From an uncultured Corynebacterium sp. (lineage in GTDB: Bacteria; Actinomycetota; Actinomycetes; Mycobacteriales; Mycobacteriaceae): a stretch of DNA of 64,000 nucleotides. The translations under genes were made by a program, and so were the position numbers. Below the pieces are notes generated by a model. The model was not told the origin of the DNA. It saw only the letters and a list, made by a program, of their open reading frames with translations, and searched no databases. This document shows, one piece after another, positions 49,475-56,572 of this stretch. Position 1 is the stretch's first letter. Every line of letters begins with the position of its first letter. The stretch lies in contig NZ_CAMQAZ010000014.1 in the NCBI RefSeq assembly GCF_946998835.1, forward strand, positions 5,269 through 69,268, written 5' to 3'.

Positions 49475-49503
49475 CCCCCCGGTTGTTGATGACCGGGGGG
49501 TTT
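49475..49503 (+). terminator. Terminator after ssrA supplied by the element
   Basis: CCCCCCGGT / ACCGGGGGG form a 9-bp stem followed by TTT. It lies inside the element just past attL. A different terminator at 56573-56600 lies past attR and was probably the original ssrA terminator. Confidence 0.88.
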
Positions 49504-49577
49504 GTTGTATCCGGCCTGGTAGTGACTGTTTTTAGTCTACATGATTAATGTCCTGTGGTGGACTCGGATAGACTGGA

Positions 49578-49617
49578 ATCTGGCACAAATCTGGCATATC
49601 TGGCACAAATCTGGCAC
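49578..49617. repeat. Left arm-type integrase sites
   Basis: Four direct copies of ATCTGGCA(C/T) start at 49578, 49589, 49598 and 49609 (steps 11, 9, 11 bp). The same unit occurs twice near attR at 56465 and 56476 in the same orientation. This is the expected layout for arm sites bound by the N-terminal domain of a tyrosine integrase. Confidence 0.82.
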
Positions 49618-49646
49618 GCGCAGCATGACCACCACAGGCGGAAACA

Positions 49647-50909
49647 ATGGCATTCGGTAGCATTCGAAAACTCAAGTCTGGAAGATTCCAGGCGCGCTAC
49701 ACCTACCGGGGGCAAGACTGTAAAGCCCCGGATACCTTCAAAACCCGCAGCCTTGCGCAAGGCTGGCTGAACGAAGAAGAGAAACTGATTAGTTTCAATG
49801 AGTGGACTCACCCGGAGCAGCGGGCGGCGGAAGAGCAGCTAGCGCAGCAGCGCCACGCCCTTACCGTGGAAGCATGGCTAGAGCAGTATCACGACGGCCT
49901 TACGGTCCGCGCGTCTACGCTGCAGACTTATCGGCGTACCGTCCGCAACCGCATTACTGACCCACGGCCCCCTGGTGACAAGGACCCGGACATTACCCGG
50001 CTTGCTGGTATTCCCCTTGTGGAACTGACTAAATCCGATGTTTACGCGTGGTGGGACGCTATCACCCGTGCTTATGACACCCCGGAAACAAACCAAAAAG
50101 CCTATGTGCGGCTTAAGGCAGCGTGCGACGAAGCGGTTCGACGTGAGCTGATAGACCGTAATCCGGTGGAGATTGCGGCGGCTAAGCGGCGCAGCACACG
50201 AGAATTACCGTATCTGCCCACCACGGAGGAGTTACACGCCGTCGTCGATGGAATGCGGCCGTCGTACAAGCTGCTGACTGTCCTGTGTTTGTTTCATGGT
50301 TTGCGTATCGGTGAAGCAATCGCGGTGGAAGTACAGGACGTAATCAGTGCCGATGTGCCGGTGCCGTATGCCCCTCGGTACTCGATTCGGGTTAGGCAGA
50401 ACGCGCAGCGGATTACACCGGACGGCGGTAGCACATTCATGCTGGCACAACGGCCTAAGAGCCGGGCGGGTACCAGGGAGGTCCCTTTTATGCCGTCAAT
50501 GGTGCCGTTGTTGTGGGAGCACCTGGCTAAGCATGTAGCCCCGGAACCGGTGGAACTCAATCAGGCTGCAGACCTCGGAGGCGGCACACGCCCGGCCCGA
50601 TTGCTGACCACCACAAGCAAGGGTGAAATTGTTTTTGACACGTCTTATAGGGCGGTGCTGGAGCGGGCTGTGAAGCGGGCGGGTGTGTCTGAGCGGATTA
50701 AACCGCATTCGGGTAGGCGCTGGTTGGTGACCCGGCTTGCGGAAGAGGGTGCGCATGTAAAAGAGATTGGCCGGATTCTCGGTGATGATGATTTGAGTGT
50801 GATTATGGGCGTTTACATGTTGGTTCGCACGTCGAGGACTACGGAGCTTATAGGCATTGTGGACGCGTCGGTTGCGGCGGCGCAGCCGAAAGAGCAGGGG
50901 CAGGAGTAG
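49647..50909 (+). CDS. int: Tyrosine-type site-specific integrase
   Basis: The 420-residue integrase has an AP2-like arm-binding N-terminal domain (residues 1-60, SGRFQARYTYRGQDCKAPDTF), a SAM-like core-binding domain (about 75-190) and the catalytic domain with Arg in HGLRIGEAIAVEV, His/Arg in KPHSGRRWLVTRLAEEG and the nucleophile Tyr in MGVYMLV. It should recombine the tmRNA 3' end with the element. It lies 180 bp inside attL and reads away from it. A paralogous gene pair follows 5 bp later. Confidence 0.93.
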   Translation: MAFGSIRKLKSGRFQARYTYRGQDCKAPDTFKTRSLAQGWLNEEEKLISFNEWTHPEQRAAEEQLAQQRHALTVEAWLEQYHDGLTVRASTLQTYRRTVRNRITDPRPPGDKDPDITRLAGIPLVELTKSDVYAWWDAITRAYDTPETNQKAYVRLKAACDEAVRRELIDRNPVEIAAAKRRSTRELPYLPTTEELHAVVDGMRPSYKLLTVLCLFHGLRIGEAIAVEVQDVISADVPVPYAPRYSIRVRQNAQRITPDGGSTFMLAQRPKSRAGTREVPFMPSMVPLLWEHLAKHVAPEPVELNQAADLGGGTRPARLLTTTSKGEIVFDTSYRAVLERAVKRAGVSERIKPHSGRRWLVTRLAEEGAHVKEIGRILGDDDLSVIMGVYMLVRTSRTTELIGIVDASVAAAQPKEQGQE

Positions 50910-50914
50910 GCGGC

Positions 50915-51352
50915 ATGGTCAAAAAGAAAAGTGAGCGGTGGAAAACGCCGGAGCCTGAGAGGTGGGGCGTAGTCCGTGTTATCGACCGGGGCAAAGTTCT
51001 GGGAGAGATTGTCGTATTCCCGGATGCTGGGGATATTTACGTGGACCCCAGGAAGTCGGGGGTCCAATACCTAGAAGATGGGGACACTCTTCCTGCAAGG
51101 TCGATTTACAGCAAAGTTGTAATTCACGACCCGGAGGCGTTTTTCAAGGGGCGTTATTGGCCGCCAGAGTTCGGTACAGAGCGGCACCCTCTTACTCTTG
51201 GTGAAGTTCTACGCTGTGTTCAGTCCTATTATCAGTTCCCTGATTTTTCTGTGTCTCGTGAGAAGTTGGGCCGCGTGATGTTGGAGCTATGGCGTAACGG
51301 TAAAGAAACTATTGAGTATCGGGACCTTCAGAAACTGTTGGGAATGCGTTAA
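50915..51352 (+). CDS. Hypothetical element protein A (tandem paralogue)
   Basis: The 145-residue protein begins ATG 50915, 5 bp after the integrase stop. It has a small beta-rich N-terminal half (WGVVRVIDRGKVLGEIVVF) and a C-terminal helical part ending FPDFSVSREKLGRVMLELW...IEYRDLQKLLGMR. The next gene ends in the same pattern (FPDF-REEKL-V-KL-I-YLA-LGM), so the two are diverged paralogues. No signal peptide or known domain was recognised; as cargo next to the integrase a defence or regulatory role is possible but unproven. Confidence 0.75.
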   Translation: MVKKKSERWKTPEPERWGVVRVIDRGKVLGEIVVFPDAGDIYVDPRKSGVQYLEDGDTLPARSIYSKVVIHDPEAFFKGRYWPPEFGTERHPLTLGEVLRCVQSYYQFPDFSVSREKLGRVMLELWRNGKETIEYRDLQKLLGMR

Positions 51353-51733
51353 ATGAAAAAGTCTGAACGTGACCGTCCTGCTGGTCTAATTGTTCGCGTG
51401 CGTGACGGGAAATACATCATGGGGGATTTGTCGGCATACGTGAGGCTCGATAGCGGTATGGAAATAGATGGGGTTTACGTAACAAACCGATGGGGAGAGG
51501 ATTACCTTCCGGGTTGGGCAGTGGGGCCAAATGACCGAACGAAGCAAATTTGGATAGAGGAGCGAAATGAGCAGGTAGAGAGCGGTGCGCAGTTAGTGAG
51601 GCGGGTTCGCTATGTAGTGTTCCCTGATTTTCGTATTCGTGAAGAGAAATTAGCGCCGGTGGTTAATAAGTTGCAGATGGCTGGTGTGCGTGAAATTCAG
51701 TATTTGGCAATACGGCAGGCGCTGGGAATGTAG
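51353..51733 (+). CDS. Hypothetical element protein B (tandem paralogue)
   Basis: The 126-residue protein starts immediately after the stop of its neighbour. N-terminal GLIVRVRDGKYIMGDLSAYV corresponds to VVRVIDRGKVLGEIVVF of protein A, and the C-terminal block (VFPDFRIREEKLAPVVNKLQ ... YLAIRQALGM) aligns with its end. Tight spacing implies translation coupling. Function unknown. Confidence 0.72.
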   Translation: MKKSERDRPAGLIVRVRDGKYIMGDLSAYVRLDSGMEIDGVYVTNRWGEDYLPGWAVGPNDRTKQIWIEERNEQVESGAQLVRRVRYVVFPDFRIREEKLAPVVNKLQMAGVREIQYLAIRQALGM

Positions 51734-51847
51734 AAGCTCCAGAGGTCCATGCGTGAGCATATGGGGGCGTGCTAGAGTGTGGTTGATTCTTCACATTTGT
51801 TTGAGCCGTGACACTGTAGTGAAGTAACCATTTAGCTAGGTGGTTTA

Positions 51848-51973
51848 CCGCCATAGGCGGGGTTAAGACGGCAGATGACAGAGTTTCTACTGTCCCTAGC
51901 ACCTAAAGGCGGTGCTTTGTAGTAAAAGCCCTGATTCGTTGGGGGTTACTACTCGTACCTAAAAACGGGTACG
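51848..51973 (+). promoter_or_regulatory. Hairpin array upstream of the HTH/replication operon
   Basis: Five perfect stems follow one another: CCGCC-ATA-GGCGG (51848-51860), GACAG/CTGTC (51877-51894), AGCACC/GGTGCT (51898-51916), GTAGTAA/TTACTAC (51919-51952) and CGTACC/GGTACG (51954-51973). The HTH gene starts 19 bp later. This could be a structured leader RNA, a regulatory RNA or a protein-binding/origin region; no known family was matched. Confidence 0.65.
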
Positions 51974-51991
51974 TGGGAAAGTAGTTCTGTT

Positions 51992-52246
51992 ATGACTGGT
52001 GCAGCAACTCGCGCCACCACGAAAACCACCACCGCAGCCGCTCGCGGCAAGCAGCTTAAGCCCCGACACATGGGCAGCGTAAAAGACGCTGCAGAGCGTT
52101 GGGCAATCAGCGAAAAGACTATTCGGCGCATGATTAACGCCGGGGAGCTCGTCGGTTACTATCCGACACCCCGCGCCCTGCGTGTGGACTTTTTTGAGCT
52201 CGATTCCCTCATGGAGTCCCGCGCCACTCGTAAGGTGGTGGCGTAA
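51992..52246 (+). CDS. Helix-turn-helix (excisionase-like) DNA-binding protein
   Basis: The 84-residue protein has a Thr/Ala/Lys-rich start and a MerR/excisionase-type winged HTH: MGSVKDAAERWAISEKTIRR then MINAGELVGYYPTPRALRVD. Such proteins control excision or early transcription in integrated elements. It heads the operon that ends with the P-loop ATPase. Confidence 0.8.
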   Translation: MTGAATRATTKTTTAAARGKQLKPRHMGSVKDAAERWAISEKTIRRMINAGELVGYYPTPRALRVDFFELDSLMESRATRKVVA

Positions 52247-52249
52247 CGC

Positions 52250-52615
52250 ATGACCACCAACTACACCCCAGCTGATTTACTGGCCTACCTCAAGGAAAAT
52301 GGGCTAATCGACGCGGCGATTGAAGCGCTGTACACACTCGCAGACGATATGAGCGCGTCCGAACAGGCAGACTTCGCGGTAACTGTTCTGGAGTCCCTGC
52401 AGAAGATTATCGCGTATGAGGTTCGGGTCCACCGGCTCGATACCGCCACGCGCTACAGCAATGGCGTGCCGTTGACTGTCACCGGGCTAGAGCCGTATGA
52501 GGAAGTCGATACCGACGGCGTGCGGCATACGGGAGTACGCCCGTTTACCACCTGTATGCACCCCAGTGGTGCGGTAATCCACCCGGCTATCGACAACGGC
52601 GGGGAGGTGGCGTAA
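52250..52615 (+). CDS. Hypothetical element protein
   Basis: The 121-residue acidic protein begins MTTNYTPADLLAYLKENGLI, mostly helical in its first half, and ends in a Gly/Pro-rich stretch. It starts 3 bp after the HTH gene stop and precedes the next small gene by 3 bp. No domain recognised. Confidence 0.65.
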   Translation: MTTNYTPADLLAYLKENGLIDAAIEALYTLADDMSASEQADFAVTVLESLQKIIAYEVRVHRLDTATRYSNGVPLTVTGLEPYEEVDTDGVRHTGVRPFTTCMHPSGAVIHPAIDNGGEVA

Positions 52616-52618
52616 CCC

Positions 52619-52924
52619 GTGGTTGAAAAGAATATCCCCGCGCCGGTGAGACACGGGGCATTCGCAGAATCAACTCCCAATTTTATCATTTACCAGCAGC
52701 TGCACGTGTGCTTTGGATACTCGAAAGACATGCGGAAGTGTGCCCGTGAAGTCGCTGGGAAACTCGCAGCGATTGAGCAATTCGGAAGCGTGGACATGAG
52801 CGCCTGGGAATCAACGCTAACAGTCCATGAACTGCGGTTGTTGTGGGAACTGGCAACACCACAGCAGCGCCGGGCGGTTGAAGAGCTAGCGGACGTGATT
52901 AAGCACAGGGACGGTGCGGCGTGA
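52619..52924 (+). CDS. Hypothetical element protein
   Basis: The 101-residue protein starts at GTG 52619 and is mainly alpha-helical (YSKDMRKCAREVAGKLAAIE, LWELATPQQRRAVEELADVI). Its stop overlaps the start of the ATPase gene by 4 bp (GTGA), which couples their translation. It may be an accessory of replication; no family recognised. Confidence 0.65.
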   Translation: MVEKNIPAPVRHGAFAESTPNFIIYQQLHVCFGYSKDMRKCAREVAGKLAAIEQFGSVDMSAWESTLTVHELRLLWELATPQQRRAVEELADVIKHRDGAA

Positions 52925-54300
52925 GCAAGCAGCGAACACGGTACACACTGGACCAGCTAGAGAATGTTGAACCGCTGGAATATCAGGTGTTCACCTCCTC
53001 GCAGGCAATGCGGAAAATCTGGCATAGAAGCATCGCCCGGCGTATGTCCCCGTGGGGAGTGCTGGCAAACGTGCTGGCCTATGTCAGTGTGGCGATTCCC
53101 CCACTTGTTCAAACCCCACCAATCCTAGGAGGCTATGGGTCGCTAAATCTGCTGGTTGGTCTGGTCGGTTCCTCTGGAGCGGGTAAAGGCGCGTCACAGG
53201 CCGTAGCCCGTGAACTCCTGTTGTTCAAGCAGTACGACGCGGGCGGCCTCGATGTTGATATTGAGGAGTTCCCACTGGGCACCGGTCAGGGTGTAGCACA
53301 GGTGTTTAAGCCACCGGCCAAAGACGAGGACCGGCCGCAGATTGACCGCGCCCTGTTCGTCGCCACTGAAATTGATGGGCTGGCAGCAAGCACTCAGCAA
53401 CGCGGCGCAACAATCATGACGGTGCTCCGTCAGGTCTGGTCAGGAGAAAACCCCGGGGCCGTCAACGGCAGCCGGGAGACTACCCGCAATATCCCGGCCC
53501 ACTCATACAGGGCTAGCCTGCTGTGTGGAATCCAACCGGAACGCTCCGCAGCACTACTCAATGAACACGAGCTAGCAGGCGGCACTCCTCAAAGGTGGTT
53601 GTGGCTGGAAGTAGCACGCTACCCCGGCCGGGAGCGCCGGGCCGATAAGGAACTGGCCGCCGGGCCGCTAACGGTTGTGATGCCGAAGTCCTTTGCCCCG
53701 CCGGAGTCCAAAACACAGCAGCACCCGAAGCCGGTAACCATTGATGTGCCGGAGGAGGCGGAGACAGAAACTGTTGAGCTCTACGAGGAAAATCAACTCA
53801 AAGATGACGGCTCGGTCCATACGCACCGCAACCTAACCAGAATCAAAGTTGCGTGCCTGCTGGCCGTCCTCAATGGCAGCAAAGCCAACGGTCGCATTGC
53901 GGTAACCCCCGATGAATGGCGCATTGCCGGGCTGGTCATGGATAAGTCAGACCAAGCACGACAGCGGTGCGAGACAGCGTTAAAGGCAGCAGAGTCACGG
54001 GATAAGACACGCCGCATTGTTGAAGACGAAGTAGCGCGTGACGACGCGCGCAGGCAGACGGCAATCAATTGGGTTCGCCGCAGAGTTCACCACGGATTCT
54101 TTGACGATTGGGTTATCGGTGGTGCTGCACGCAACAGCGCTGATAGTAAATTGCGTGGTCAGTTTCCGGGCGCGCTGCACTACGTCGTTGACCATGACAA
54201 GCTACTTGAGCGCGTTCCACTCATGGACCGCAGCGGCAAGAATCAGGCGCGCGACAAAGACGGATTGCCTGAATACCAGTACCGGAAGCTAGGCAGGTAG
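52921..54300 (+). CDS. P-loop ATPase, likely replication protein (DUF3987-like)
   Basis: The 459-residue protein has a Walker A-type loop GLVGSSGAGKGAS (about residue 80; note Gly not Ser/Thr after Lys), a Walker B-type ALFVATEIDG (about residue 141) and a long helical C-terminal region ending in a basic winged-helix-like section (WVRRRVHHGFFDDWVIGG). It resembles DUF3987-type helicase/ATPases of small mobile elements. The putative origin repeats lie just downstream, which favours a role in element replication. Confidence 0.72.
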   Translation: MSKQRTRYTLDQLENVEPLEYQVFTSSQAMRKIWHRSIARRMSPWGVLANVLAYVSVAIPPLVQTPPILGGYGSLNLLVGLVGSSGAGKGASQAVARELLLFKQYDAGGLDVDIEEFPLGTGQGVAQVFKPPAKDEDRPQIDRALFVATEIDGLAASTQQRGATIMTVLRQVWSGENPGAVNGSRETTRNIPAHSYRASLLCGIQPERSAALLNEHELAGGTPQRWLWLEVARYPGRERRADKELAAGPLTVVMPKSFAPPESKTQQHPKPVTIDVPEEAETETVELYEENQLKDDGSVHTHRNLTRIKVACLLAVLNGSKANGRIAVTPDEWRIAGLVMDKSDQARQRCETALKAAESRDKTRRIVEDEVARDDARRQTAINWVRRRVHHGFFDDWVIGGAARNSADSKLRGQFPGALHYVVDHDKLLERVPLMDRSGKNQARDKDGLPEYQYRKLGR

Positions 54301-54790
54301 CTGGGCAGGGGTGCGGCTCCAATCCCCCAACGCCCCAACCCTGGTTAGAGGGGGTTTTCAGCCCCCAAAATCCGGCCCCAATCCTCCAAACCCTACACAG
54401 CCACCCCCATAACTTTGGGGTTTTGGGGCGCCGGTTTGGGGCCTAAAAACATGCCCTGAGCTGCATTGGGGTTTTGGGGCTTTGGAGAACGGGATACAAA
54501 CAGCCCGGCGCGCCGGGCGGTCCTGTGTGTAGCTGTAACCCCCGGGGGCTATCCCCTCCGTGAGAATAATCCCGCCCCCCATTGCGCAGGCGGCGGGGGC
54601 TGGTTACAGGTCTGGAGTTCCACAGCCCCAGGGGGTGACCCCCTCCCTGGCCTGTCGTGTCGGCCGGAAGGCAATGGTGCTCTGTTCGTGTACGGGTTTG
54701 AGCATTTTCGGTTTTTTCGGCATCGGTGGCAGCGGACGGCAGCGTGAAGAGGTTCAGCACCACACGAAAACGTTTGTGAAGTGAACTAGT
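54301..54790. other. Repeat-rich G-tract/palindrome region, putative replication origin
   Basis: No gene is supported here. Immediately after the ATPase gene lie C-rich direct motifs (CCCCAA, CCCCCAA), two identical TTGGGGTTTTGGGGC units (54415-54429 and 54466-54480; 51 bp apart) and a third GGTTTGGGG tract, which can form G-quadruplexes. Then come a perfect 16-bp palindrome GCCCGGCG-CGCCGGGC (54503-54518), CCCCCGGGGG (54539-54548) and GGGGGTGACCCCC (54633-54645). A strong cluster like this next to a replication gene looks like an origin. Confidence 0.6.
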
Positions 54791-54798
54791 ATGAAAAC

Positions 54799-54951
54799 AT
54801 GATGGTTCACGCACCAAACACATCTGAGCAGCAGGCGATAGAAACCAGACTCGCCACAGCACTGACCACTATTGCGCGGCTAGCCGGGAACCTCGATGAC
54901 CTCATTGGAGGTCATGGCCTGGTGCGGCGTGTCTGCTACCACGGTGCGTAA
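54799..54951 (+). CDS. Tiny hypothetical element protein
   Basis: The 50-residue ORF (MMVHAPNTSEQQAIETRLAT ...) begins after TATGAAAACATG at the end of the repeat region. Its last 56 bases overlap the next ORF in another frame. No ribosome site is obvious, so this is an uncertain call. Confidence 0.4.
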   Translation: MMVHAPNTSEQQAIETRLATALTTIARLAGNLDDLIGGHGLVRRVCYHGA

Positions 54952-55063
54952 TTGGCGGCGCGCCGGAAAGTTACAAGGATTCTGGTCCGGTAGGAAATGG
55001 GTCTACAGAACCAGCGACGTGCTGAAGGTAAAAGAAGAAATGGAGCAGCGCCGGGCCGGATAA
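54896..55063 (+). CDS. Small HTH DNA-binding protein (excisionase-like), 55 aa
   Basis: The ORF begins ATG 54896 and reads MTSLEVMAWCGVSATTVRNW then RRAGKLQGFWSGRKWVYRTS and ends in a charged helix. This is a compact MerR/excisionase winged HTH with recognition helix ATTVRNWRRAG. Such tiny proteins often act as recombination directionality factors. It overlaps the preceding 50-codon ORF and is separate from the other HTH gene at 51992. Confidence 0.7.
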   Translation: MTSLEVMAWCGVSATTVRNWRRAGKLQGFWSGRKWVYRTSDVLKVKEEMEQRRAG

Positions 55064-55386
55064 CAGATAGGCCCCCCACGAAATCTTAAGGCGGTGGCTC
55101 GCCCGCGACTCTCTCGGTTCACTGTGCTTGCTTGTCTCTCTCTCCTTTTGTTTTGTGGTGCTAATTAGTGGGGTGGGGAGGGAACCCCGGCGGCTCCTGG
55201 AAGCAAAAAGGGCACTGCGTTGTTGCGGTACCTCCCCCGGTTGGCTGGCGGTGTCGAACAGGCCCAAGAACAGGGGTTGGGTCGCTGCTACTCGGTGGCG
55301 GTTGCTACTGGTGGCAGGCTGTTTTAAGGGCGTGGTGTGCCGTAAACTATTGGTGTCAAAACGTAAAGGGCATGTGAGGTGTTGTT
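55064..55386. other. Intergenic region inside the element
   Basis: About 320 bp without a convincing gene. It begins with a C-run after the HTH stop and contains a pyrimidine-rich strip (55115-55165). A possible -10 TAAACT lies near 55345, ahead of the 55-codon ORF. Confidence 0.4.
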
Positions 55387-55554
55387 GTGGGGCAGAACGC
55401 TAGTAGGTGGCAAGCACAGTTTGATGAACTCACGGCGCTGATTCGGTCGCTGGAGGAGATGGAGCCTATGCCTGCGAAAGAGATTGTGGCGGCGTATGCG
55501 CAGCGGGCGCGTGCGATTGAGGAATTGGAGAAATCTCCATTTGGTAGGCGGTAG
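55387..55554 (+). CDS. Small hypothetical helical protein, 55 aa
   Basis: The ORF starts at GTG 55387 after GTGAGGT. It reads VGQNASRWQAQFDELTALIR then SLEEMEPMPAKEIVAAYAQR and ends KSPFGRR; a compact helical protein. Codon use is GC-rich at third positions with few stops, so it is likely real. Function unknown. Confidence 0.55.
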   Translation: MGQNASRWQAQFDELTALIRSLEEMEPMPAKEIVAAYAQRARAIEELEKSPFGRR

Positions 55555-56081
55555 CGGCTGGGGTGAATGTCCCACCGGTGGGAAATCAGTGCGGCCCTGG
55601 CAGGTGTTCCAAATGCCCCACGTGAAGCCGTGAGCGCTAGAGGTTTTGAAACTTTCAAGATTCGGTGCTGGTGGCAGTGACCCAATTGCCTGCTATTTGC
55701 AAGTTGTAAATATCTCGATGTGTTCCCGTGAGCCTTGGGCATAATCCATAATTCTGGATTTTGAATTACAGGGTTACGCGGTGAGCACGGTCATTATGAC
55801 CGGGGTAGGCATGGCCGTCGTGCCCTGGATGACTTTTTTCGGAAAATGGAAGAAAGTGTTCTCGGTCAATAATGACCGGGTAGAAAACCGCAATTTAGTA
55901 ATTGCCCCTGGTGTGTCGTGAGCCGGTGCTGTTAAAGGGGGTCGCGATTCGCTACCCCGTTGTGTCTTGGAGGATATGCCCGAATCCGGGCAATATTCAC
56001 CCGCGCTACCGACTTATGCAGAGTGGGCAAATTGCCCACTTTGAAACTCGGAAGAACTTCCGTTTGTTGGAGGATTCTCCA
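55555..56081. other. Intergenic region with repeated near-palindromes
   Basis: About 530 bp with no convincing gene. It holds CGGTCATTATGACCGGGG (55788-55804) and CGGTCAATAATGACCGGG (55863-55880), near-identical palindromes about 75 bp apart. A third relative forms the terminator beyond attR (56573-56594). Confidence 0.5.
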
Positions 56082-56420
56082 TTATCCGCGCATAGTTTCC
56101 GCGCTGTCTTTCGGTTGAGCGATGTCCACAATGTCCAGTGCTAGGGACGCGGGAATCCTGAACGTTGGCCAGTGGCCTTCCATGTCCTTTTCCAGGCGTT
56201 GAATGTTCCTGCAGGCTGGGCATGGGTAGTACTCAACGGACAGCGGCACGCCGTTGCTATCAATCTTGACGGGGGTTGCGTTCTGCCGGGAGATGAACTT
56301 TCCACATGCGGCGTGGTCGCCTGCTTCTGTTTGGCGGACGATGGTGTGGGCGGCCCGGCGGCGGCGCTTATGCCTGCTATTCGCTGACTCGGTTGCAGTA
56401 ATCTTTGGATTGGTAGACAT
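56082..56420 (-). CDS. Hypothetical element protein with cysteine pairs
   Basis: The 112-residue protein starts ATG 56420 with AAGGA upstream. The N-terminal half is basic (NSRHKRRRRAAHTIVRQTEA); the middle holds HAACGKFISR and YYPCPACRNIQRLEKD, whose cysteines could bind zinc. It is the only element gene on the minus strand and lies close to attR. No family recognised. Confidence 0.6.
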   Translation of the reverse strand: MSTNPKITATESANSRHKRRRRAAHTIVRQTEAGDHAACGKFISRQNATPVKIDSNGVPLSVEYYPCPACRNIQRLEKDMEGHWPTFRIPASLALDIVDIAQPKDSAETMRG

Positions 56421-56464
56421 GGTGGCAGTCCTTTCAAATGGTTTTGGGCGGCTGTTTTTGGAAA

Positions 56465-56484
56465 ATCTGGCACAAATCTGGCAC
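56465..56484. repeat. Right arm-type integrase sites
   Basis: Two direct ATCTGGCAC units, 11 bp apart, match the four units near attL and lie in the same orientation, 65 bp inside attR. The two-unit core plus following GC is identical over 22 bp with the left end. Confidence 0.82.
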
Positions 56485-56547
56485 GCCCGAACAGTGGGTT
56501 ATCTCAATAAGTCTCCTACCAGCGCGTTAGCGGTTTTATAGTGGAAC

Positions 56548-56562
56548 CTCGGCAGCTCCACG
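56548..56562 (+). repeat. attR: right 15-bp core of the element
   Basis: The exact copy of CTCGGCAGCTCCACG from the tmRNA 3' end. The sequence beyond it (GATAGGGAATCCCC...) would have followed ssrA before integration. Confidence 0.88.
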
Positions 56563-56572
56563 GATAGGGAAT

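Larger units (their letters stand above)
49451..56562 (+). mobile_element. 7.1-kb integrative element inserted at the tmRNA 3' end
   Basis: The element is bounded by the 15-bp direct repeat CTCGGCAGCTCCACG and has matching ATCTGGCAC arm sites just inside both ends. Gene order from attL: tyrosine integrase, two tandem paralogous unknowns, a hairpin-rich leader, HTH protein, two small unknowns, P-loop ATPase, a repeat-rich G-rich origin-like region, overlapping small ORFs including an HTH protein, one 55-codon ORF, then a minus-strand gene by attR. No structural phage, terminase, relaxase or FtsK-type transfer gene is present, so it resembles a phage satellite or other mobilisable integrative element. 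Confidence 0.85.

Noticed and set aside
49578..49617. CRISPR-like array of ATCTGGCAC repeats
   Set aside because: Units of 9 bp at 9-11 bp steps are far too short for CRISPR and recur near attR, which fits integrase arm sites.
54358..54862. Minus-strand Gly/Pro/Arg-rich frames across the repeat block
   Set aside because: They are low-complexity products of G tracts and palindromes with no ribosome site or conserved pattern.
55128..55403. Plus-strand frame of 91 codons in the element
   Set aside because: Low-complexity Trp/Arg/Gly-rich product with no ribosome site; overlaps the start of the better 55-codon ORF.
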